A stretch of DNA of 64,000 nt, from assembly GCA_008508345.1 (NCBI GenBank), contig QNGE01001255.1:47459-111458 (forward strand), given 5' to 3'. Numbering within the stretch: the stretch's first letter is position 1; every line of letters begins with the position of its first letter. The translations under genes and the position numbers were made by a program. The notes under the pieces are model-generated. The model had not been told where the DNA came from and did not search any database. It saw nothing but the letters and a program-made list of their open reading frames with translations. This stretch comes from Paragonimus westermani. Its lineage: Eukaryota > Platyhelminthes > Trematoda > Plagiorchiida > Troglotrematidae. Shown in pieces: positions 34,151-45,939 of the stretch.

Positions 34151-35773
34151 TTATAATGAGATGAGTGACTTTGTGTTTGTGTGTTTTTACCGGAATTTGG
34201 TTGTGTAAGGCTTGGAACTTTTCTCAAAAGTTAATTACACCCATCTTGTTGACTTTGTGGTAAATGAACTGGGCTGTTCACTGGATCATCGGTTATTTAG
34301 TTGGTAACAGCATCCATCAAGCGGTAGCTTTTCACCTCCGGTGGGAGGTTGAAGTGCATGAGGAAATCAGAATCACAGAAAGCTTTGGGAATGTCAGCTA
34401 TTGTGAGCATCCACAAAAATGTACCCCGGAGATCAACGTTTAACGCCAAATGTTCTCGTCCATGTGTTGGTCATCGTATTATCAGCAGCGGTCATGACAA
34501 GGTTCCTACTGACTTGCGTCTCCTCTTGTGCTGTAGTTGGTATGACACTGACCTCAGCTGCAGTGCAGACTCAGAGGAGGAGATGGAGAAAATTAGTGGA
34601 GGGCCACGTGCAGTTGTCGCAATTCCCCGAAGACGAAGTTGCAAATTGACACGGTGGGATTCATTTACGATCTTTGGTTCAGAAAGATCTACGCTACCAG
34701 CAAGGATTGCGGTGCCATCTACTGAAATGATGCGGCGACTGTGTTGGTGTGTACGTGTATCCATGATGAATGTGACTATGTCTCTGCTGGTTTTGATTTA
34801 ATTGAAGCCCTTCCAGGTCGTTATTCAGAAGCAGAGGATGGCAGGGGATTTGAATTAAGGCACCCTGTGACCTGGGTGGGTGTTGGGCTTACTGTTGTCC
34901 ACATGGACAAGGTTAGCTAATCCCTGAAGCGGTTTCTTCTCACGTGAAATTAAGATGATGCGAACAAAAGTTGAAGTAAGCTGCAAAACTAATTGACGAA
35001 ATAAGGCACCGGCAATGCACTGTCCGTCCGCCATTAATAAACTCGCCGGCGGCTAGGATCGCCTGGTCCTCCGTCATCTATTAGTTCTTCCAGTCGGTTC
35101 TGTTGGTACTCTCTGGGACACTTCAGCTCTGTTCATCAGGCTATGTCGAACACTTGTATTCACATTTCTAGCCTATTGTGCATTAACAACGCGTAACACG
35201 GAGATGATGTGAGAAAACGTGGTGTACGAGTGTGTGAAATGTCTAGTCTGAAACCGTATATAAACAAGCCTAAACCAAAGAGACGGATGGGTGTTTACAA
35301 AAACGCAAAGGTTTATACTAACTAGCCAAACTGTCATCTAGTTGAGAAGCATCACAAATGAGAATGGGTAAAAAATGAAATGTCTCTTTTATCTAAAGTG
35401 TTCATAATTCAATTAAGTAAATGCAACAGAATGCATATTGGATTGTGTAAAGTTTATCAGTAAATTCTTTAATGCCACAAAAATAAACTGCTGATGTCAT
35501 GACCACCAGTATTAAATAAGGGGTTATGCAGATGTATATAAATAACAGCGGCATAATAGTTGCCACTTATTACGAAGGAAGTGTTCACGGTTAAGGATTG
35601 CTGAGTACGGTTGGATTATGCATGACCGTTGAAACCACAAGAAATTAAACTAACATGAAGGAACACGAAGGAATATCTGACATCGTAATAAAGCTGACAA
35701 CAGTACCCTGATGTACATGGTGGAGTGTGCCGAGAATTTTAAAGGAGAAGGATTGCTTTGATATACTGTGGAG
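34151..35773. other. unassigned stretch with one longer open frame
   Basis: A plus-strand frame of 150 codons (34349-34801) contains a short acidic run (DSEEEMEKI), but no domain is recognised. A 90-codon antisense frame overlaps it. No splice signals or start context support either. The remainder shows nothing. Confidence 0.3.
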
Positions 35774-35850
35774 CTGTGGTTTTATGGTGTAGCTAGCGTT
35801 TTGATGAAGAGTTCGCCTGTCATGGCGCGGGTTCGGAAGTTGTGTGCTAT
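35774..35850 (+). repeat. tRNA-Asp-like relic or SINE head
   Basis: tggtgtagctagcg resembles an A box. cgcctgtcatggcg forms an anticodon-like arm with GTC in the loop, and gcgggttcggaag resembles a B box. The outer arms do not pair cleanly, so it is more likely a tRNA-derived repeat than a gene. Confidence 0.35.
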
Positions 35851-36224
35851 GCGTCTTCGGGCTCATTCATTTTTGTGTGTGGGATTCACGTTTGCTGGTT
35901 GGTGCACATAAACACGACCAGGTGAATGTGTGTGAGCACGTGTGTGTGGCACTGATAACCACAGTATGGACACAAAAGAGCTAGCTGTCAGTCAAGTGAG
36001 AACACTCACCGGAGGTTGCCCGTGGAACCTGAACGGGGATTGTCAAATCACAGATTGGCTCCTGAGGCGTGTAGACGTCAGTTTATGTAGCTTTTGACTT
36101 AGGTAGTAAAATGGGTGCGTGTGGGAAACGGTTGCAAGGTTCGTTGACAAAATAGGGGGCGAATTATCGAGTTAAACTGTGCCATTAGAGTCGGATTACG
36201 TCTGCAGCCTGCTGTAGATCGAAG

Positions 36225-36500
36225 GTGCAGTTGGTACATGAACGCAGTAGTAGTGAAACCCCAGTTATGGTCGTTCTAAAGAGGATGGGATTTACCTCCA
36301 TGAGGTTCCATCAGGGGACACTATTGAAGAGGGTGGACTTTAGCAGAAGTTATAGTTTTTCACCTGAGGAAGTCAGCCAGTTACCACTTTTTGACAGAGT
36401 TAATAAGCATAGACTGCCTCTCAAATTCACCGCAGTACTAACTGGAAAAGTTGAATCTGCCGGCCTCAAGCTTGCAGTCAGCAGTATTCTACATCCTTGA
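36225..36500 (+). CDS. unrecognised open frame
   Basis: A 91-codon frame contains a protein-like central stretch (TLLKRVDFSRSYSFSPEEVS, then QLPLFDRVNKHRLPLKFTAV). No family is recognised. There is no clear acceptor upstream, and it ends at a TGA (36498-36500). It could be an exon, part of a repeat that I cannot place, or chance. Confidence 0.15.
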   Translation: MQLVHERSSSETPVMVVLKRMGFTSMRFHQGTLLKRVDFSRSYSFSPEEVSQLPLFDRVNKHRLPLKFTAVLTGKVESAGLKLAVSSILHP

Positions 36501-39500
36501 TTCCTATGTAGTTGTGTGAAACTCAAAAAATCTCAAGTGAACACATGAGAGCCACGACTCTAATCTCAGCAAGCACCTTCCCAAAGGGAGGACTGTTCAA
36601 ATTCGTATGAACAGAATGCATGAGGTTAGTACTAGTTCCCTTTCAAGACTTCCACTTGTTGAACAGTAAATGACCGCATTCCTTTTTTTCATGAATGAGT
36701 TTGCTGTTCTATTAGCTGGTGACAGCCTGCATTTGAATGAAATCATAATCCACGGTATAGAATTTCAGGCTTATATTGACATTATAGTGTAGAGCAGACA
36801 AACTATTTAGCATCCAATCAGTCTCTCTTGCATAGCATACCGTGGGAACATGGAAATAGGTCCTAGTCATAAGATAACCAGAAGGTGGGTTAAAATATCA
36901 CGGGAGTTTCACGAATCGTTTGAACCAGCACAACTCAAACTGTAATTGCCATAAAAAGCACAGTTGAAGGTCCACAAGAAGATTCCATGGTTTGGTCGAT
37001 GTTCACTGATTGGCACTCTCAAAGAGTTGTATACAAAACACAGAAGCACGAACGACACACTAGCTCATGTCATCACATCCATTCTCACTATATCCCTCAA
37101 CATGTATAAAGACAGAGGTAGGAGGAACAAAGGTCAGTATATTTCTGAATGAAGACCAAATATGCCCCATGCATTCGACCCTATGGAAAGCCAGACAACA
37201 CACACCACCCAAGTCCATTTACAACCAAGGTCAATGAATGTATGATTTATAACGCTGTCTACCCACTCTTTAGCAGTTATGGATCACAACAATGAACATA
37301 AACGAACACTCTATTCTTGCGGTCCAAACCTACTGCTTGGAACACCCAGTCTCCGAACATCCAACCACATTCAATAAAATTAATTCGTCTTTCTAATTAC
37401 ACTTTCGTTCATCGTCGAAAGTATTCAAAAGTCACTGCTGGATCATTATCTACCCATTACAGCAACCCATCCAGTTGTTGTTCAGTTGAATTAGTTTTAA
37501 TGAGGCTGGAAAGAGCCCTCAGTGTAGAAATGATAGAATCAACGTACTACAAAATATATGCTGTTCAGATAATCAAACATTCATTGTCAAAGTCGTCCGT
37601 CAACCCCAATCTCGCTCAAACGTCCAGACAATATGCTTACGTGTTTCACTACAGTTAAGGTTGTGTTTGCATCCCTTGTGAATGTCGTCCAGATAATATC
37701 GGAACTGCGTATGAGTCATTAGGCTCCTCTATTTGGGACTGAACTTCCAGGTTCATCCAATCAAATAACTAGCCAACATCACAGTCACTCCGTTTGGTCT
37801 GTATGTACTCATTGCTTCTCACCGTAGTCCAGGACAGTTCCTCAAACTGCCCTATCACGTCATTATCGTGACCTGCATAGTAAAGTTTGTGAGAATGGCG
37901 TCACAAGTGAGTAACTGGTGCGTTCAGGGGTTGAGGAAAAATGCCTGAGCCAGTGGCCTCAATGAGAAGACTGATGGTTGTCCACCTCATATACTATCCT
38001 TGTCATTGCTATTATCACTGAGGCGAAAACGTTCTGTGTGTTATTACTGTCCGCCCCATGTTCCCCGATATATGATCCACTAGCAACAACCAGGGAGAGT
38101 AAGCGGACGAAATGTTATCACCGGCAAGCAAAACATGTTCAACAACATACGGAGTATGAAATGATTGGCAAGGTGTAAAATTTTGAAGTATATTTCTAAT
38201 GGAAAGCGTACTCCTCGTTATAATCCTATTGCATTCATTGTAACCAAACAAAGAGGCATGCTTGCTCCAAAAAGTATGTGCTATTCCGATTACTTTTTTC
38301 ATTTCATGCATTCAAAATGTATGTCCACGTCGTCAGCTAGATTTCGTTTCAAATCCATATGTGCGTGTTTTTCCAATTATGAGATTTATTTTGGTCCCAG
38401 CTAGTAAGATTTCTTGATGTTTGTAAAATTGAGTTAATACGTTTCCCACACATTGTGTCTGCCGGAGATGTGGTGTTCAAATGTTGAATATACAACTCCT
38501 AAGGCGCCTAATGTAATTTCGTCGTTTGATGTTTCTGTTGTTTTTGCTCTCAACTTATTGCGTTAGGTTAGATGAGGTGAAAAATGGGTTCTTATCGATG
38601 CGACGTTTCGTTTTCGATTCAGAGTACATAGGCGAACGGTGACTCAACTCAGCTGATTAAATTACCAGAACTTGACAAATTTTTGAAATCGTTTCAAAGT
38701 GCTCCATATCATTGAAAAGATCTGATTCGATTGAGACAGTCTTTTTTATTGCAACCATTGGTTTTTTTCAGCGAGTGTCGATCTTGCTGCATTCATTATG
38801 TCAGCCCCACCTTGTCATGGAATGCGTCATATGGTCACGGTGTCAGCTAGTGAATAGCGGACTCCATCGGAGTTATGCATAGTTGATTTATTCTCTATAT
38901 TATTCATAGCTTGCCCATAATTTGCCAAGGAAGGATTACGAAGTGCAGTAGATAATTGAAATGAGGTCAATACATCGCGTACCTACCAGATGCATGTAAC
39001 TTCCTAGGATGTGAGCTAAGCGATGTTTACGGATCATCACAGATCTGTTCTTTGCGGAGTAACAGAGTGACCAAAATATTTTTCTGTGAGTAGAGTGGGT
39101 GAAATAATGGCCTCAAATGGTTGAAACAATCTAACTTCTCTCCAGGGTGATGAGATCACATGTCTACACAGTTTTTATTTCGTCTTCGTTGGGCAAAGCT
39201 GTGAGGAAAAGCGACTGGATACCTCTTGAGAGGCAACGGAATTGGGTGAGAGCGAGAACTACTGTTCATGGTCGAATCTGACGCTTCTTCATTCTAGAGT
39301 CCCAAATTTCTGCAGAATCGGGAGAAAGTGGTGCGGTCCTAGGAAAATGGTCTTTCTTACAAGAAATTCCCAGGAATAAACACTGCATAGTTTCAACGGT
39401 TCTTGTAAAAGCATGTAGATTGACCGGACATCAAGATAACGGACTATGAAGAGGAATAGCTGAGATAACCACTTCGGCAAACGAAACCGTTTGCAGTACG

Positions 39501-41700
39501 ATCACTTGTCACCGGCAAGAGGGTGGACACGAACTGAACGTGAACGCTGCCTTCCACGCTATACACACGCCAAACCGTACATGCGGTATCAACGTATCGG
39601 AGGTGTTAATTCATCCGTAATATTGTTTCACTGATATCCATTTGACGATAGAAGTCAGCAGCATTAGCATGCACGATGTATCCGGTAACATTTCACTGAA
39701 TCACTTTAATCGTATACGACGATTAAATGTGTCTGTAAAGCAAGGGATAGGGCTACACAGATGAACAGAACGTTGGAAACACAATGGAGTTCGACTGAAG
39801 TGTGCTGCCACGATAATGAGAAACAGATAATAAACTCACGTTGTTTACAGACGAAGGCCATGTTCTTTTGGAAAGGAGAGCCTCTGCAAAATACAGTGAC
39901 CAATCAGCTACAATTAACTGCATTTGTGAAGATGTAGCGGACTGTTACCGAACTAATGATGTTTACTCGTATTTTTAAGTTAGTTGTGCGCACAAACATG
40001 AACATCTTCCCTTCTTTGCCCCTGTAATCCTCAAATTAGTTTGGTCCACTGACTTTTGTTCTATTCCACATCAGTTTTGTGTTGGTCTTACACTAATCAG
40101 GGAACTGAGTGTAACCCCTTCTATTCTGTCACTTCTATTCTGCCAACTTCGACTACGCTGACTATTATCTGCGTAGTTGTTTATGGCACACTTCTATAAA
40201 CACTGGCAACTAAAACCACTTCTCCAAAATACATATACTTCATGCCAACCTGGAATGTTCATGACTACCTAGAATATCTGTGCATCCACTGCTTGAGCAA
40301 GTAAGTCCAGATTTCACTCTTATCACCTAGTGGGAAAAATAAGGCTTTCAGACTGGCAACAATTCGGATGCGAGAAGCCCTATTTTGTTTAACGATCCTT
40401 GTATATTGTGCAACTTGCTACACAAGGTTTACAGTAATTACCGACAGGGTTTTGAGTGTGTGTGTGTGTTTAACCCACTCGAAATGGCTAGGGAAGTTCG
40501 CTTGCACGAAATTCTGGCTTGTGTTTGCTAGCCCAGGGGTGTATTTAAAGAATTCTGTTCCCGTGATGAACTTGAGTAAAGCAATGAGAAGACACAAATC
40601 ATGTGATGTTTTCCGGAGTAAGATTTTGTACATTCTGAACTTTAAGATTGTTGAACTACAAGATAACGTCCCATAGGGCGGAAGTTATGACTTAAGGGAT
40701 TAGCCAAATAGATACGTGAATGAACATTACAAATATGAGAATTCTTACTACCAGTTGCAACGTCAACAGAAATTATTTTTGGTCGCGGAATGAAAGATTT
40801 TTAAGCCTGAAAGGTACATTTTCAGTTGCTCCAAAAAATTCCACAGAATATGCTTCAAACTTTGACTGTTCTGTTTGGATTAAGTTTCTCATTATTGATG
40901 ACGATGGGTAACGTTCGTCGACCTACATATAAGTGTCTGACGTTCCTTGTTGTGTTCCCTACCATTTAAGAAATTGCTCTTTGATACTAGAAACTATCTG
41001 GTGGTTTTGCTCCGCATATAGCTGATACCGAAGTCACACAAATATTTGTTTAATCAATGGGATGTGACAGACGTATGCGGCTTGTTCGTTACCGAAGAGA
41101 CTAATATGGCTTTGGTTCATTGATGGTTAGTATACTGATGAATTTTGGAAGATATGTTTGAAGAGTTACAAACAGATGTAGCGTGCGTAGAAAAATATCC
41201 AAGTGTAATGATACAACTTGTTTGTCTTCAAGTTCTCGCAGAATACTTCTTTTAATTTTTCCAAAAAGATTTCGTGAAGCATAATAGTGGTTTAATTTGT
41301 CTCCAAAGTTACGAAACTAAGGTTATATTATTCACAGTGTACAGCTTTTATTTAGGAAGGTCTATCAATAGTTAGAGGGAAACTTCATTTTTCTTATGAC
41401 GATCATATGAATTGTTCGGATGTTGAAGTATTTCAATAATGTTAGCAAACATTGAAATCATTGTACATACGAATGAGGTGTGATCATAAACAACGCTTTT
41501 GCATGGGTTTCATTGCAAAGCCACTTCATTGAAATATCATTTTGTCTTTTTAGGCAACCAGAAAATCTAGAGTAGTAGTGATAATGATTTTGCCCTGTGA
41601 CAACTGACATTATTTGATACCTCTTTCGCCTTCTCATATTGTCGTGTCCGCGAAAGACACTCGACCTACGAGTTCGTCTATTGCGCAAACTTCCTTATAG
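36501..41700. other. long stretch without recognisable genes
   Basis: Frames at 36964-37152 and 37317-37658 were weighed as Penelope remnants and not accepted. A GT microsatellite (about 10-14 bases) lies near 40457. Other frames (40368-40676, 41458-41688) have no motif. Confidence 0.35.
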
Positions 41701-41954
41701 GTCATGTCAAAGGCTAAACCACAAACGTGTGCACTCATTTGCACGGCACACATTCACTCACATACACTGGTTCACAGTACGCTGTCATTCGCCTTGGTGA
41801 ACGTTCTCACACAGCACGTATACACTGTTTGGGTAGTCTCTTCTTGTCCGTCGTGTTCGGGGCTTGTTCTCTTGTTCCTGACTGTCGCCTGTGGGTAATA
41901 TACTACTTGTGAGCAGTGTACTACTCACAACGAAATTGCCTGTTATACAATAAT

Positions 41955-42073
41955 ACTAATGTAGTGAGGGTAGACGGTCACACCATACTACTCACACCAC
42001 TATTCAGTAGCAGCTTGGATCGAAACTATCGCGGGATAAATACGGGAGAGATATGGGAAGGATCATTGGAAGG
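41955..42073 (+). repeat. Ty3/Gypsy-type LTR, 3' part (left arm)
   Basis: This is 119 bases whose reverse complement recurs at 42747-42865 with about 11 mismatches. It includes a TATA-like ataaata near 42036. The LTR call comes from the primer-binding-site-like sequence that starts four bases after the arm ends. The 5' limit of the LTR is not defined and may lie some 200 bases upstream. Confidence 0.65.
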
Positions 42074-42077
42074 CAGT

Positions 42078-42090
42078 TGGTGCCGTGACC
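42078..42090 (+). promoter_or_regulatory. retrotransposon primer binding site
   Basis: tggtgccgtgacc starts with TGG, as expected for pairing with a tRNA 3' CCA end, and directly follows the LTR. The matching tRNA was not determined. Confidence 0.55.
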
Positions 42091-42116
42091 AGGATACGAG
42101 GATGAAGATCCGGTAG

Positions 42117-42563
42117 CCACAGCCGTTTGAGGATGGGGATGTTCAGAGTTTCTTGGAGGACTTCGAGGACGTATAGGAAGCGGTCAAAGTGAAGGCAGAC
42201 CGAGCGAAGCTATCTGCCCTGCGGATGCTACTCAAGGGCAGGGCGAAGGCGGTGCTGGATGCGGCGCGAAGGGACCCTGTGAAGCTGGAGTGGGCCGTCG
42301 CGAAGGAGGCGCTGATCGCCGGGTTTGACACCCCAGCCGACTGTCAGGAGGTGATGAGGTGGTTCAAGGGCGCCCGGCTTGAAACAGAAGGCGACGCTGT
42401 GGTCTACGTCATGTACCTGCGGGCAGCGTTGTCAAGAGCCCTGCCACATTTGGACCAAGAATCAGAACAACGCCTGCTGACAGCACAGTTCTTGGACGGA
42501 GTGCCACCAACAGCCCGGGATCAGCTCAGAGTTGCTCTCATCACACGGCACCAAATGTTGTGA
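42117..42563 (+). pseudogene. Ty3/Gypsy-like gag fragment
   Basis: It encodes part of a retrotransposon capsid-type Gag protein, the shell subunit that packages element RNA. One frame runs from about 42117 to a TGA at 42561-42563, interrupted by a TAG at 42174-42176. The translation shows FEDGDVQSFLEDFEDV before that stop. After it come KADRAKLSALRMLLKGRAKA, LEWAVAKEALIAGFDT and ALPHLDQESEQRLLTAQFLDG, typical of the helical Gag core of flatworm Gypsy elements. Local G+C is clearly higher than in flanking DNA. It is truncated at the 3' end, with no zinc knuckle, protease or pol following. Recent decay is suggested by the single stop. Confidence 0.65.
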
Positions 42564-42746
42564 ACCTAGAAGGCGGATGGCACACAAGTTGTTCATTTGG
42601 GAAACCAATACACGACTTAAGCGTCGCAACGGAACTACGAACAGAAACATTCATTTGCACGCCACACTCGTCTGAGGATGTTCCAGTCGCCCTAGACACC
42701 ATGTCTCAGTTCCATCATGTGGCGAAAGCCATTCTATGTCATTCTT

Positions 42747-42865
42747 CCTTCCAATGAGCCTTACCATATCTCTCCTGTATTTATTCCGCGATCATTTCGA
42801 TCCAAGCTGCTACTGAACAGTGGTGTGAGTAGTATGGTGCGACCGTTTACCCTCACTACACTAAT
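42747..42865 (-). repeat. inverted Gypsy LTR (right arm)
   Basis: It is the reverse complement of 41955-42073 at about 91% identity. The similarity stops at the same point where the left LTR meets its primer binding site, which supports this being an LTR end. No leader or gag follows on the minus strand. Confidence 0.65.
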
Positions 42866-43338
42866 ATGCAAACGATCTGTAGTATGTACTCATAAAGACG
42901 CAGCGAAAATTATCCGGACGTAAACCGTGTAATATCAGCCTACCATATAATTTGTTCAAATTCTAAAAATGTGGCCATTTCCGCCCCTTCAAATCTCTGT
43001 TGAAAACTTTATTTGCATCCGAACACGTTTACATTAAACAAGAATCTTTGAACACAACCGGAGTCGATAGCATACAGGCAAGAATCCGAGATTTTACAGC
43101 TTTTTTCGGTCCGGAACATAACTTTTTCTTTTGTGTCAGTCATTCAAACATTTTACTTGGAGCCTTTTTACTACCCAAGGTGGAGATATTATTATTCGGC
43201 AAAGTTTCAACAGATTTCGCAAAAGCGTCGAAATCAACAATGACTTACTGTCCGATAGCATATTTCTGACATCTTACAACGTTGGATAAAGACAATCTAC
43301 CGTCAAAAACACTACTAGGCCTGCAAATGCCTCATACT
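42866..43338. other. unassigned stretch
   Basis: Its first part may be the remainder of the inverted LTR. A plus frame at 43000-43269 has no known motif. Confidence 0.35.
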
Positions 43339-44392
43339 CAGTTCACGATGGAATCCATCAACGCCACTCCTGTTGCTGTTCTATCTGTGTTTATTGTAGT
43401 GATCGACGATTGTCCCTCTGAGTATAAATTGACATGACTGCACTTAACTTGGTGTGAATCTAAGTCTCATTCAACCCAACTGCTTTCCTGTTGTTCAGAC
43501 AAGACTCTGTGTGAAAATTTAGACTTCGGCTGGATTCGAACCAGCGACAGAAACAGTATAGATAAGCACTGAGAGCTCACCACCTAATGAGCAACAGTGG
43601 CTCTCTAGGTCCTAGCTAGGAACTCAGAACTCTCACAGTGTTTGCCAGCGGTATAAAGTATTTCCACGTAAATTTTTGATTTAAGATTTTCCTAAGTTTC
43701 CCTAACGTAGTCAGTATAAAAAGCTAAGTTAATAAGCAGAAAATCGGCGATATCAAATGAAGATACCTTATACCTTTTGAAGGGTGAAGGTAGCCAAAAG
43801 TTGATATTACCCAGATGACGGTTTGACACCATAAATTTCACTTACGTGGATCATTGAATAGCCCCAGCAGGAGCGAAACGTGAGTCTGGCTTCTGCTTCT
43901 GAAAAGGGGTGGTTGGAAAACATGTCTGGATGCAAAGGCTGTGAACAAATGTGGGTGATGTTCAATTTTAAACTGACTGGATCCTCCATAACCCATAATT
44001 AAATCGTTATATCACTCAACAGGATTAACGAACACGGCCATCCCCCACCCGATTTAAAAGTTATAATCGTAGGGTAGTCGACTGGAAGCAACAGACATTC
44101 TGTGGAGACGACCAAACAGTCTGATCACTATTCAACAACGAAAATGGTCGAACGTTCAGACATGATAATTCGATCATGACTATTGTTAGATCAACCATTT
44201 TAGTGTCTGTTTAAGCTTGGCAAATCAATATACGCCCAGTAAAACACCAGTGCCACAATCGATCCAACGCGTGACCCAACACACAGTGAGTTGGGTATTA
44301 TGGACAGCCGTACAAGGGTTAAACCTACATCAAAATCGAATCATAGCGTTAATGCAAGAGACACGATTATTAGTACTTTCAAAATATTTTTT
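43339..44392 (+). repeat. direct duplication, copy 1
   Basis: This 1054-base block recurs at 44886-45939 with a constant offset of 1547 and only scattered substitutions (a few percent by eye). It contains a fragment of SINE family B (B box on the minus strand near 43535). It also contains a minus-strand open frame (43807-43989) that is cut short by a stop at 43999-44001, which copy 2 lacks. It ends exactly at an assembly gap. Confidence 0.9.
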
Positions 44393-44449
44393 NNNNNNNN
44401 NNNNNNNNNNNNNNNNNNNNNNNNNNNNNNNNNNNNNNNNNNNNNNNNN
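44393..44449. other. assembly gap (57 N)
   Basis: An N run bounded by T runs on both sides. It lies at the end of duplication copy 1. Confidence 0.95.
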
Positions 44450-44654
44450 TTTTTTTACAAAGCAAGAATAAGGGTGAACTTACAAGTAGTTCGTGCACTA
44501 TGTCCACCGGTATATTTTGAGTGTCCCTGAAGGTGTGCGGCAAAACACAATGGCATCATCTATGATACTGACCGTCTAATTCTTCACATTGTTTAGTTAA
44601 ACATAGAGGTGCCACAGCTGTTACATCTATATACCTAAGAAGTGGTTTGGCAGA

Positions 44655-44785
44655 TTTATGACTTTAGATGAGGCTCACTTGTGGAAACTCAAGGTTCCGG
44701 ATGGATTCGAACCAACAACAGAAACAGCACCCCCGGTCGAGGCAAGCGCTCTACCAACTGAGCTACGAAGCTACACAAGGAGCTC
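44655..44785 (-). repeat. tRNA-derived SINE family B, with intact A and B boxes
   Basis: On the minus strand, tagctcagttggtagagcgc (A box) is followed about 50 bases later by ggttcgaatcc (B box, near 44703-44713 on plus). Flanking aaactcaaggttccg and atgaggctcac match the family B tail seen at 21.8 kb. The acceptor arm does not pair, so it is a SINE rather than a tRNA gene. Confidence 0.6.
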
Positions 44786-44885
44786 AGAAACGTCATTTGT
44801 GCTCTGCTGCCCACCTTTCCCTTTATCTCTTATGAAATCCACCAAATGATTCAGGGGATTGAATGTCCCGGCAGGATTTCTCATA

Positions 44886-45939
44886 CAGTTCACGATGGAA
44901 TCCATCAACGCCACTGCTGTTGCTGTTCTATCTGTGTTTATTGTAGCGATTGACGATTGTCCATCTGAGTATAAATTGACATGACTGCACTTAACTTGGT
45001 GTGAATCTAAGTCTCATTCAACCCAACTGCTTTCCTGTTGTTCAGACAAGACTCTGTGTGAAAATTTGGACTTCGGCTGGATTCGAACCAGCGACAGAAA
45101 CAGTATAGATAAGCACTGAAAGCTCACCACCTAATGAGCAACAGTGGCTATCTAGGTCCTAGCTAGGAACTCAGAACTCTCACAGTGTTTGCCAGCGGTA
45201 TAAAGTATTTCCATGTAAATTGTTGATTTAAGATTTTTCTGAGTTTCCCTAACGTAGTCAGTATAAGAAGCTAAGTTAATAAGCAGAAAATCGGCGATAT
45301 CGAATGAAGATACCTTATACCTTTTGAAGGGTGAAGGTAGCCAAAAGTTGATATTACCCAGATGACGGTTTGACACAATAAATTTCACTTATGTGGATCA
45401 TCGAATAGCCCCAGCAGGAGCGAAACGTGAGTCTGGCTTCTGCTTCTGAAAAGGGGTTGTTGGAAAACATGTCTGGATGCAAAGGCTGTGAACAAATGTG
45501 GGTGATGTTCAATTTTAAACTGACTGGATCTTCCATAACCCATAATAAAATCGTTATATCACTCAACAGGATTAACGAACCCGGCGATCCCCCACCCGAT
45601 TCAAAAGTTATAATCGTAGTGTAGTCGACTGGAAGCAACAGACATTCTGTGGAGACGACCAAACAGTCTGATCACTATTCAACAACGAAAATGGTCGAAC
45701 GTTCAGATATGATAATTCGATCATGACTATTGGTAGATCAACCATTTTAGTGTCTGTTTAAGCTTGGCAAATCAATATACGCCCAGTAAAACACCAGTGC
45801 CACAATCGATCCAACGCGTGACCCAACACACAGTGAGTTGGGTATTATGGACAGCCGTACAAGGGTTAAACCTACATCAAAATCGAATCATAGCGTTAAT
45901 GCAAGAGACACGATTATTAGTACTTTCAAAATATTTTTT
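44886..45939 (+). repeat. direct duplication, copy 2
   Basis: This is the second copy of the 43339-44392 block. It has the same SINE family B fragment (near 45085). Its minus-strand frame is open for 102 codons (45354-45662), including SEAEARLTFRSCWGYSMIH. I do not recognise this frame. Sequence continues uninterrupted past 45939, where copy 1 meets the gap. Confidence 0.9.

Noticed and set aside
34349..34801. 150-codon plus-strand frame as a host exon
   Set aside because: An antisense frame overlaps most of it, composition is mixed with many Arg/Ser/Cys, and no acceptor, donor or domain supports it.
36964..37760. Possible Penelope remnants (VHKKIPWFGRCSL near 36970; CVCIPCECRPDNIG near 37670)
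   Set aside because: Each is suggestive of a Penelope motif, but the stretch between them does not follow the family order and the residues are too few to call.
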